A stretch of 64,000 bases of DNA from JAZOXB01 sp040096185 (GTDB lineage Bacteria; Bacillota; Clostridia; Oscillospirales; Oscillospiraceae). Positions 26,202 to 32,402 of the stretch are shown here, in pieces (within the stretch, counting starts at the first letter, position 1; each line of letters opens with the position of its first letter). The DNA lies in contig NZ_JBBMFF010000244.1 in the NCBI RefSeq assembly GCF_040096185.1, positions 1 through 64,000 of the forward strand, given 5' to 3'. The translations under genes were made by a program, and so were the position numbers. The notes beneath the pieces were generated by a model. The model was not told the DNA's origin. It ran no database searches and worked only from the letters and a program-made list of their open reading frames with translations.

Positions 26202-27023
26202 TTATTTCCACGGCCTGCGCCGGAAGTTCATACCAGACTGTTTTATCAGCGGGGATTTCTTGAACAGCTTTTTCAAAAGGCTTCGTTCCTCTTGTGAGAG
26301 CCGCTTGTATTTGAGCCGGAACGCCTTGCAGAATATCTCCGTGAATTGCTGAACCCTGTCCCCCGGAGATTGCATGGCCTTTTGTACTTCCCGTATAAGT
26401 TCATCGGCAGGCGTGGTATCCGGCGCACTTTCGCTGTCATTTTCGTGCGCCTTGCGTATATCATGGAGAATGACGTCCCATGTTTTGTGCGTCACATGGC
26501 AGAAAAAATCTTCTTCCTCTATCTGACAGGCTTCCAACACTTTGATTGCCCGGTCTGCCGCAGCTTCGGGGTGTTCTTCCAGTACCATAGCCCGTAAAGC
26601 AGCCAGTGAGCTGTTTGTGTCATGGAAGTGCATGGTTGCTATCCCGTCCACATAGATTTCTGCGTCTGCCAGCAATTCCTTAAATTTTTCATGGGAGATA
26701 ATCTCACACAGCAGCCGGTTATTGAAGCGTTCACTTTTCAGCAGTTCCACGACTTCATCACTCAAATGTAATTCTTCTATCGGGGTGTTTTCATATCTCC
26801 GATTATTGGTAAGGCCGAGCAGATAGTCAACCGACACCTGATAGAAGTCTGCCAGCTTCAACAGGCTGCCGTGGTTAATTTCCTTGTATTCGTCGTTGTC
26901 GTTTTCATAACTGCCGAGGGCTGATTTTGAAATGCCGGTTTCCTGTGCCAGTTCTTCCAGATTCAAGCCCCGTTCCACCCGTAAATCTTTCAGGCGTTCC
27001 TGTACGGAAATGCGGGTTTTCAT
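26202..27023 (-). CDS. XRE-family transcriptional regulator with long C-terminal domain
   Basis: 273 residues. Residues 5-70 are a helix-turn-helix (ISVQERLKDLRVERGLNLEELAQETGISKSALGSYEND) with the usual linker KLADFYQVSVDYLLGLTNN. The rest is helical with a basic end (RRRPWK) and matches the long XRE proteins carried by Clostridial conjugative transposons. ATG at 27023 was preferred to an ATG-like codon two residues earlier. It is the last gene before the prophage. Confidence 0.85.
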   Translation of the reverse strand: MKTRISVQERLKDLRVERGLNLEELAQETGISKSALGSYENDNDEYKEINHGSLLKLADFYQVSVDYLLGLTNNRRYENTPIEELHLSDEVVELLKSERFNNRLLCEIISHEKFKELLADAEIYVDGIATMHFHDTNSSLAALRAMVLEEHPEAAADRAIKVLEACQIEEEDFFCHVTHKTWDVILHDIRKAHENDSESAPDTTPADELIREVQKAMQSPGDRVQQFTEIFCKAFRLKYKRLSQEERSLLKKLFKKSPLIKQSGMNFRRRPWK

Positions 27024-27186
27024 AAACACATCGCTCCTTCCTGCGGCTGGCTGCCGCTGTTATTCCTTATTTTACCATAAATATTTCTACTCTGCAACGC
27101 TCTGAAGCACCCAAATACTGAACATTTCAGCCCTTTGAAGTTCGGTGAAATCGGGGTTATTAGTAACATAGTAGAAACACGCAAAA

Positions 27187-27219
27187 AAGGCCCTTCCAGC
27201 TTGAACCGGAAGGGCCTTT
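27187..27219 (-). terminator. Terminator of the prophage late operon
   Basis: AAAGGCCCTTCC (27187-27198) pairs with GGAAGGGCCTTT (27208-27219); six Ts follow on the minus strand. It lies eight bases after the amidase stop and closes the whole leftward late transcript. Confidence 0.85.
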
Positions 27220-27226
27220 GTCATGG

Positions 27227-28030
27227 TTAGGTTTTGGCGGCGTAGTCAAGGGAAATCCAGCCAGCACCGCTTTTCAGTTTGCCCCACTTGGCCGCACCTT
27301 TGCCGGTGCTTTCAGCCACGATGGTATAAATACCGGGCTGGATGTAGCCGGTTGCACCGTAGTTTGTGCCGGGGCCTTTACGGATATTCAGGTTGGTGAT
27401 CTTCACCCGCACAAGATAAGGGGTCACGGTGGCCCCTGTGGTGCCGCCTGTGGGCTTTTCTGCGGTTGGGGGTGTAACTACTACCCCACCACCATTGGAA
27501 GCGCCCTGAAGCCTTCTGTTGACTTCTGCGGCAATCTCCCCGTGTCTGGAATAAAGATATTCCCCCGGACAGGCTTTGTTGGCGAAGTCACGATGAACGG
27601 TCATGTTGCATCCGTTCCGATGGTTCACACGGTCATTCTTGTTCGTACTCCATACCAACTTCTTGATCCCGTTCCGCTTGCAAATATCCGTTACCAAATC
27701 CAACAGGGCCGCATAAGCCTTGGCGGTGACGGCGTAAGGGTGGGTGGTGTCGGAAGCAACTTCAATGGTGATTGCCCGGTTGTCATTGGTGCCGTTGCTG
27801 GAACACCAAGAACGATCCTTTTCATCCACGGAAAGGCCAATGGAACCATCCTTACCAACAACATAGTTGGCGGAACATTGCCGGTCTGTGGTGGCGAAAT
27901 AATCACACCCCTGTTTTGCTGTCCATTGCCCAACGATACAATGAATCGTGATGGTGTCAATGGCGTGGTTCCGGGGGCTGGTTTTGTTTTTCGTGATCCG
28001 GGTATAGGTTGCAAGGCTGGAATTACTCAT
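27227..28030 (-). CDS. N-acetylmuramoyl-L-alanine amidase (endolysin)
   Basis: A 267-residue endolysin that cuts the amide bond between muramic acid and the stem peptide at lysis. Residues 20-165 form an amidase_2 domain with zinc ligands in TITIHCIVG, VNHRNGCNMTVHRDF and the KACPGEYL motif. A Pro/Thr linker and a C-terminal SH3b wall-binding domain (LVRVKITNLNIRKGPGTNYGATGYI) follow. No signal peptide, so release depends on the holin upstream, whose stop overlaps this start. Confidence 0.93.
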   Translation of the reverse strand: MSNSSLATYTRITKNKTSPRNHAIDTITIHCIVGQWTAKQGCDYFATTDRQCSANYVVGKDGSIGLSVDEKDRSWCSSNGTNDNRAITIEVASDTTHPYAVTAKAYAALLDLVTDICKRNGIKKLVWSTNKNDRVNHRNGCNMTVHRDFANKACPGEYLYSRHGEIAAEVNRRLQGASNGGGVVVTPPTAEKPTGGTTGATVTPYLVRVKITNLNIRKGPGTNYGATGYIQPGIYTIVAESTGKGAAKWGKLKSGAGWISLDYAAKT

Positions 28031-28406
28031 TTTCGGTATCTCCTTTCACTTGAAGAATGGCTTTGAACTTGGTGAAGGCTTCACCAATGTATTTGCAAGA
28101 AACCATCAGGACAGCGCCCACAATAACCAAGTCTGCAAAAATTTCTGTGTATTCCTCCGGGATTGCCCACCCAAGCTGATCAGCATAAATGGGAAGGGTG
28201 GTGATTGCCACACACAGCAAGGTCAGGCCCACAACGAAGGTGGCAACCTTCAGCCCGGAATTGATCATCTTCTGTTTGTCGAAAGGCTGAAGCAAAACCT
28301 TGATGTTGTAGTAAAGGGAAAAGGCCACATTGGACAGGTACGCACACAGGAAGATCAGCATGGCCCACCCAATATTGATCAGGTTGTTCAAAACAGCGTT
28401 CAGCAT
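28023..28406 (-). CDS. Phage holin
   Basis: 127 residues with three hydrophobic helices (about 12-33, 54-72, 88-106) and a charged C-terminus ending VKGDTENE. It fits the Clostridial phage holin family that forms lysis pores. It overlaps the endolysin start by eight bases. Confidence 0.8.
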   Translation of the reverse strand: MLNAVLNNLINIGWAMLIFLCAYLSNVAFSLYYNIKVLLQPFDKQKMINSGLKVATFVVGLTLLCVAITTLPIYADQLGWAIPEEYTEIFADLVIVGAVLMVSCKYIGEAFTKFKAILQVKGDTENE

Positions 28407-28409
28407 GGT

Positions 28410-28682
28410 TCAAATCTCCTTTGCATCGTTATAAATTTCAGGGCCGTACAGTTTCCGAAGTTTAATCCGGTTTTCGGCCTTGGCTTTGGAATAGTAAAAC
28501 CCGGTTGCGGTTGCCAATTCAGCAAATATGGCGGGGATCAAATAGGCCAGCGGTTCAAGGTTTTCAGTTTTCCAAACCATGATAAGGGTGAAGGCCGTAA
28601 CCCCAACGGTTACGGCCCCCACCACATACAGGATCAGCTTGGAAAACTCAATCTTTTGCTTTCGGGATGTTCGGCGGCTCAC
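28410..28682 (-). CDS. Small two-helix membrane protein of the lysis module
   Basis: 90 residues with a basic start (MSRRTSRKQK), two hydrophobic segments (about 16-34 and 46-62) and a charged tail. GTG start overlapping the upstream stop (GTGA). A second holin or holin regulator is likely from position; no family is certain. Confidence 0.65.
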   Translation of the reverse strand: MSRRTSRKQKIEFSKLILYVVGAVTVGVTAFTLIMVWKTENLEPLAYLIPAIFAELATATGFYYSKAKAENRIKLRKLYGPEIYNDAKEI

Positions 28683-28975
28683 GCATCAACACCACCTGCA
28701 AGCCCATCAAGGCGGTGGTGGGCGGATTTGGCGGACTGTTCCACGGCCACAAGGCGTTCCCGCAATTCCTGAACTTCACCCTTGACATTCTTCATGTCAG
28801 ATTTGATTTCGGACACTCCATCCCCGATGTTTTCCAGCTTCACAATCACGGTGGTAAGCTGGGCGGTTTCCTCGGCGGTGTCTTTCTTATCGTTGCGCTT
28901 CAGGTTGGAAATACCGGAATACAAGGCAAAGGAAACCGAAAGAACAGAAATTACAATAGACAATTCAAGCGTCAT
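28679..28975 (-). CDS. N-terminally anchored coiled-coil protein of the lysis module
   Basis: 98 residues: one transmembrane helix (3-21), then a long amphipathic coiled coil (LENIGDGVSEIKSDMKNVKGEVQELRERLVAVEQ). It resembles XhlA-like hemolysin proteins but with the membrane helix at the N-terminus. It may support holin action or tether to the membrane. Confidence 0.6.
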   Translation of the reverse strand: MTLELSIVISVLSVSFALYSGISNLKRNDKKDTAEETAQLTTVIVKLENIGDGVSEIKSDMKNVKGEVQELRERLVAVEQSAKSAHHRLDGLAGGVDA

Positions 28976-28987
28976 GTTTACCTCCTA

Positions 28988-29386
28988 TCAGGCCCCGATC
29001 AGGGCGGCAATATAGCGCAAATCCTCAACAGGGCCGTTGTAGAAGTCATGATTCCAAATCCAATGATCTTCCTGTTCCGGGCGCTTGTACTTCTGACAAA
29101 GGGCATCTTCCCAAATCTTCCCCCACCGGGCCTGATACCCGGCATCACGCTTTTCCAGCTTGGGAATGATCCGGTTCAACAGTTCGCCCCGTTCCTGCCC
29201 CATGCCATCATCATTCTGTGTGAAGAAGTCATAGGCGTTTTGGCTGGTGGCCGAACACACCGGAAGATCATTCAGGATCAAAAAACCACCCTGACCATTC
29301 AGGGTGGTTCCATACGGAATGTTCACTTGTCCGCAAATCGCCTTGAACCTTGCCCGTTTACGGCAAACATAGGTTTTATACTCCAT
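28988..29386 (-). CDS. Conserved phage protein before the lysis genes
   Basis: 132 residues, no membrane segment; MEYKTYVCRKRARFKAICGQVNIPYG begins it. It is often seen near tail-fibre genes of Clostridial prophages, but no function is known to me. The start at 29386 has GGAGG nine bases upstream; it overlaps the previous gene's end by 11 bases. A terminator-like hairpin lies within the coding region (29280-29307). Confidence 0.6.
   Translation of the reverse strand: MEYKTYVCRKRARFKAICGQVNIPYGTTLNGQGGFLILNDLPVCSATSQNAYDFFTQNDDGMGQERGELLNRIIPKLEKRDAGYQARWGKIWEDALCQKYKRPEQEDHWIWNHDFYNGPVEDLRYIAALIGA
29280..29307 (-). terminator. Terminator-like hairpin inside a coding region
   Basis: On the minus strand CCACCCTGA pairs with TCAGGGTGG around ATGG, and six Ts follow at once. 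It has all parts of an intrinsic terminator yet encodes residues of the gene at 28988-29386. It could lower lysis-gene expression relative to the tail genes upstream. Confidence 0.55.
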
Positions 29387-29993
29387 CCGTGCTTTCCTCC
29401 CACCCGTACACACCGGGTTCCCACACATTGGAATCCACCGTGGAAATCCAATGCTTTTCCTTATGGCTCACCTTTGCCCCCTTGGAATAAGCGTCATGCG
29501 CTCCCACCGGTTGGCTCCATTCGGGCCATTCTTCAGCGGGATCACTCGTTTTGCTCCACAGGCTGGAAGCCGTGTCCGGTGTCCAATCCGCTTGGGAAGT
29601 ATGGGCCTGAACGCACTTGTAAAGGGTTCCGTTATACCGGCGAATCTGCCCCACCGTGTAGCCAACAGGGAAAGCCCATTCAGCGAACAAATCAGCGTGT
29701 TCCGCCGCCGTTTCAGCGTCAATGCTCCCGGCTTCCGCCAAGGTTACAAAGACGATTCCACCGGCTTCCGTGGCCTTGGTGATCTCGCTTCCTGCGTCCG
29801 TCTGTTCCAAACTCACCGTTTCCAGTTCATCCATAGCGGCACGGCCCAACAAATGGTAAGCTACACCCTCAAAAACAATGCCCGAAGCGTCAGGCTCCGG
29901 GCAAAGGACATAGCAACCATTTTCGGCTTTTTTGATGTAGTTCAGGTTCTCGGTCAGGCCGATACCGGCCCCGGCTTTGATGATTCTAAACAT
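29376..29993 (-). CDS. Tail-associated protein with carbohydrate-binding (CBM5/12-like) repeats
   Basis: 205 residues. Two carbohydrate-binding module 5/12-like units lie in the C-terminal half, YNGTLYKCVQAHTSQADWTP...SLWSKTS and YSKGAKVSHKEKHWISTVDSNVWEPGVYGWEE, the first with spaced aromatics. GGAGG is six bases before the ATG at 29993, which lies inside the end of the reverse transcriptase gene (40-base overlap). It may bind wall or capsule sugar, as an accessory to the variable adhesin. Confidence 0.7.
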   Translation of the reverse strand: MFRIIKAGAGIGLTENLNYIKKAENGCYVLCPEPDASGIVFEGVAYHLLGRAAMDELETVSLEQTDAGSEITKATEAGGIVFVTLAEAGSIDAETAAEHADLFAEWAFPVGYTVGQIRRYNGTLYKCVQAHTSQADWTPDTASSLWSKTSDPAEEWPEWSQPVGAHDAYSKGAKVSHKEKHWISTVDSNVWEPGVYGWEESTDGV

Positions 29994-31126
29994 TGTCCAC
30001 CTCCGAAAAAGATTGCATGGTAAAGCCGCCGCAACCTTAACAACCGTCCATGATCGTTGAAGTTCCGGTAATAGGCGCTTTGGCACTCCATGTATTGTTC
30101 TATGTCAAAGAAGGATCGTTTTCCCTCTTTGAACTCTTTGTGAAACAGCTTCAGCTTTCGCCTTGCCCGTTTCACTCCATCCCGGCTTCCATTCACCTTG
30201 ATCTTGCCGGTTTCGGTAAGGGTGAACCGTGCTTTACAGAACCGGAATGGCTTTGTAAGCGGGATCACCTTACACTTACGCTTGTTCACTCGGATTCCAG
30301 CGGCTTCAAATCGCCTTACAATTTCATGGCCCATCAGCTTTGCTTCATCCACCGTGGGAAAGAAAGCATAGTAATCATCCATGTAATGACCGGCGCAATG
30401 AACACGGGCCTGACACTTGATCCATTGGTCAATTTTACTTGGTAACGCCACCATTTCCTGTTGGGAAGGCTCCACGCCCAAAGGCATCCCCCGGCCCGGT
30501 GTCGGGCATGGGGAATACTGGATTACAGTATCAGCCAAGTTTTGAAGTTCAGGATTCAAAATCAATTCCCGGTGCCGCTGATATAATAGGGCGTGGGAAG
30601 CGTTTGGAAAGAACCCTTTCAAATCCAACAGCAACACAGCACCTTCCCGGCCATAGCGCCGGTAATGCCATCCAAGCTGTTGTTTGATCCGTTTGAACTG
30701 CCAATGAAGGCCCTTTCCTTTTTGGCTTGCTCCGTTGTCATAGATCATGGAAGGTGAATATAGCGGGATCAGAACTTCATTGCAAAGGGTTTTGTGGATT
30801 TGTCGATCCGTAATATGTGGGGCATCTATCGGGCGGATTTTGCCCCGTTCCCGAAGGATGAAATGGGAACAGGCTTTGGGTTTCCATTGCTGTTCCAATA
30901 CCGTTCGCCGCCGTGTTGCCGTACCAGAAAACAGGTGGCCTTCAAAGTTTTGAACACTTTGCTTCCACCGCACCCCGTTACAGCACTTTTTCCCATAGAA
31001 GAACATCTTCCGGTAGGAAAAGACTTTATTCATCGGCCCAAGGCTATTACACCGGGCCTGTTTCCGTTCCAACCGCTTTGCTTTGCGGCGCTGGAACCTT
31101 GCTTCATGCCGTTCTTGGCTTGTCAT
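29954..31126 (-). CDS. DGR reverse transcriptase
   Basis: A 390-residue reverse transcriptase of the diversity-generating retroelement type. The basic N-terminal extension (MTSQERHEARFQRRKAKR) is typical of the Clostridial branch. Motifs are intact: FILRERGKIRPIDAPH (about 89-104); motif A LLLDLKGFFPN with catalytic Asp168; the DGR-type LGVEPSQ motif (216-222); YMDDYY (248-253) with the two catalytic acids; and the C-terminal basic region KVNGSRDGVKRARRKLKLF. It copies the template repeat RNA into cDNA and misincorporates at adenine. It lies downstream of the template, as in Bordetella phage BPP-1. No clear Shine-Dalgarno precedes the ATG; a second Met lies at residue 32. Confidence 0.95.
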   Translation of the reverse strand: MTSQERHEARFQRRKAKRLERKQARCNSLGPMNKVFSYRKMFFYGKKCCNGVRWKQSVQNFEGHLFSGTATRRRTVLEQQWKPKACSHFILRERGKIRPIDAPHITDRQIHKTLCNEVLIPLYSPSMIYDNGASQKGKGLHWQFKRIKQQLGWHYRRYGREGAVLLLDLKGFFPNASHALLYQRHRELILNPELQNLADTVIQYSPCPTPGRGMPLGVEPSQQEMVALPSKIDQWIKCQARVHCAGHYMDDYYAFFPTVDEAKLMGHEIVRRFEAAGIRVNKRKCKVIPLTKPFRFCKARFTLTETGKIKVNGSRDGVKRARRKLKLFHKEFKEGKRSFFDIEQYMECQSAYYRNFNDHGRLLRLRRLYHAIFFGGGQCLESSKPGPVSA

Positions 31127-31526
31127 AATAAAAGTATTCGCCCCTCGTACAAATATCTTGTAGGGTGCCGTCTAAATTGCTTTGCCCTCACACATGAAAT
31201 GGGATAAGGCACATTCACCCACCATGCAAGAAGCGTCCGTGTAAGGGCATCAAAGGGCAGTTTTAGGGATTGAAACCCAAGGAAGTACAACTCCTTTTAC
31301 ATCGGTCGTCTTTCACCTGAAAAGCCGTTTGCCTTCTGTTACTACATTTGACCGTGTATATTTGCAAAATCCGGGCCGCACACCAGCACAGTAATTGGCA
31401 TTGTTATTGTTGTTGTTGCCATCCGTGTTGACATTCTGGAAATTATTGTTGTTGTTGTAATTAGGGGAACGAAGCCACCACCACACCGCCAACAGGCTCA
31501 TTATCAGTTGCACACCTAATGGGAAA
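31127..31526 (-). ncRNA. DGR template RNA (TR plus spacer)
   Basis: This is the gene-free stretch between avd and the reverse transcriptase. It holds the 124-base template repeat (31367-31490) and about 240 bases of spacer toward the RT gene. In studied DGRs the spacer downstream of TR folds, binds RT-Avd and primes cDNA synthesis. The boundaries here are those of the gene-free region, not mapped ends. A 66-codon frame over TR (31313-31513) is an accident of its AAC-rich sequence. Confidence 0.8.
31367..31490 (-). repeat. DGR template repeat (TR)
   Basis: 124 bp. In the coding sense it reads as W-W-W-L-R-S-P-N-Y, then a run of five AAY codons, F-Q, more AAY codons and six AAY in a row, ending N-Y-C-A-G-V-R-P-G-F. 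Thus 13 Asn (AAY) codons stand where the target has variable residues. AAY codons allow many amino acids but no stop by adenine change. It matches the variable repeat 32412-32535 at 108 of 124 positions; 15 of the 16 differences are adenines in TR. Confidence 0.96.
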
Positions 31527-31988
31527 TTATTTCTGTTTTGCTGTTACATTTTTGATCGCCCCTTTCAGAAGTTCGTTTTCTTTGTCGATCAGTTCACCCA
31601 AGTTTTGGGCCATCTTATCCAGTTTTTCCATTGCATCCTGTGACTTCACCGGGTTCCCCTTGGAAGTGGTAAAGGCCCCTTCCGGGTTCTGGTTCAGAAT
31701 CAGGTAAACATGGGTCAAGCGAACATCCAGCGCCATCAGGGAAGCCCGTGCTTCAAGAAGATGGGCCTTCCTCATTTCAATGCGCTGGTTGTCCGAAGGA
31801 AAGATACTATTGGCCTTCTCCGCATGGTCGATGATCTCACCGGCCAGCTTTGCCACCGGCTCCGCAATCAACCGGGAATACCGGGCTGAAAGACGGGTCA
31901 GGAAGTTCAGGGTTTCAACATAAATCTGATTGGCCGTGTTGATGAACTCGGCCTTGCTTGTGGTTCTCTTTTGCTTCAGGACAGACAT
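31527..31988 (-). CDS. avd: DGR accessory variability determinant (Avd)
   Basis: A 153-residue, all-helical, basic protein of the Avd four-helix-bundle family, related to the 23S rRNA intervening-sequence proteins. The phrases FINTANQIYVETLNFLTRLSARY and HLLEARASLMALDVRLTHVYLIL are characteristic. Avd forms a pentamer that binds the reverse transcriptase and the template RNA, and it is required for retrohoming. It lies directly upstream of TR, as in the classical order. The start is ATG 31988, seven bases after the RHH gene, with AAAGGGG upstream. Confidence 0.9.
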   Translation of the reverse strand: MSVLKQKRTTSKAEFINTANQIYVETLNFLTRLSARYSRLIAEPVAKLAGEIIDHAEKANSIFPSDNQRIEMRKAHLLEARASLMALDVRLTHVYLILNQNPEGAFTTSKGNPVKSQDAMEKLDKMAQNLGELIDKENELLKGAIKNVTAKQK

Positions 31989-31994
31989 TTTCAG

Positions 31995-32183
31995 TTATAC
32001 CCCTTTGGGTGAATTATCGACACTGATCGTTCCTTCCGCCTTTTCCACTTCTTCCAAGTGTTTCAGAAGAACAAATTCAATGTAATTGGTAATGGATCGG
32101 TGTTCACGGGTTGCAAGCGCCCCGATCTTGTCAAAGACTTCATCAGATAGGCGCAAGGTGAAAACACGCTTGTTTGTTGCCAT
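31995..32183 (-). CDS. Arc-like ribbon-helix-helix protein in the DGR cassette
   Basis: 62 residues: KRVFTLRLSDEVFDKIGALATREHRSITNYIEFVLLKHLEEV is a complete ribbon-helix-helix unit with a short acidic tail. Such proteins bind operators as dimers. It sits between the target gene and avd and is co-translated with avd (six-base gap). It may repress or time the avd-TR-RT transcript, or bind the VR. This is inference. AAGGGGG precedes the ATG. Confidence 0.75.
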   Translation of the reverse strand: MATNKRVFTLRLSDEVFDKIGALATREHRSITNYIEFVLLKHLEEVEKAEGTISVDNSPKGV

Positions 32184-32305
32184 ACAATACCCCCTTCAAA
32201 CAGGCTTATGGATATTGTATGGCTGATTTTGTCCGGTGTATGCACTCAAAAGACAGTCAAATGATAGCACTTTGCCGGAAAACCCCCATTTTCAAAAAAT
32301 CGTCG

Positions 32306-32321
32306 GGCGGCTTACGCCGCC
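32306..32321 (-). terminator. GTAA-loop hairpin, possible terminator after the target gene
   Basis: On the minus strand GGCGGC-GTAA-GCCGCC is followed after six bases by a TTTTTT run. It lies about 80 bases after the target stop and could end most late mRNA before the DGR genes, keeping avd and RT low. Confidence 0.55.
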
Positions 32322-32354
32322 ATTATTATTTTTATTTGGGGTTCCCTCCCGGAA

Positions 32355-32374
32355 CCGCCGCCTTGCGGCGGCGG
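32355..32374 (-). promoter_or_regulatory. DGR-type hairpin/cruciform downstream of VR
   Basis: A perfect 8-bp GC stem with a GNRA tetraloop (CCGCCGCC-GCAA-GGCGGCGG on the coding strand) lies 37 bp after the VR end and 28 bp after the stop. In the Bordetella DGR a hairpin of the same size (8-bp stem, 4-base loop) just beyond VR is needed for efficient retrohoming. Here the distance is larger, so the same role is likely but unproven. Confidence 0.65.
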
Positions 32375-32402
32375 GATGAGGGCGGGATCATCCTGCGGGG
32401 GA

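Noticed and set aside
27024..27186. Left attachment site of the prophage
   Set aside because: The phage must end near here, but no repeat partner, tRNA or integrase is within the window to prove a core.
31313..31513. A 66-codon open frame rich in Asn
   Set aside because: It is the DGR template repeat read as protein. It has no ribosome site and its homology is to the VR DNA, as a template.
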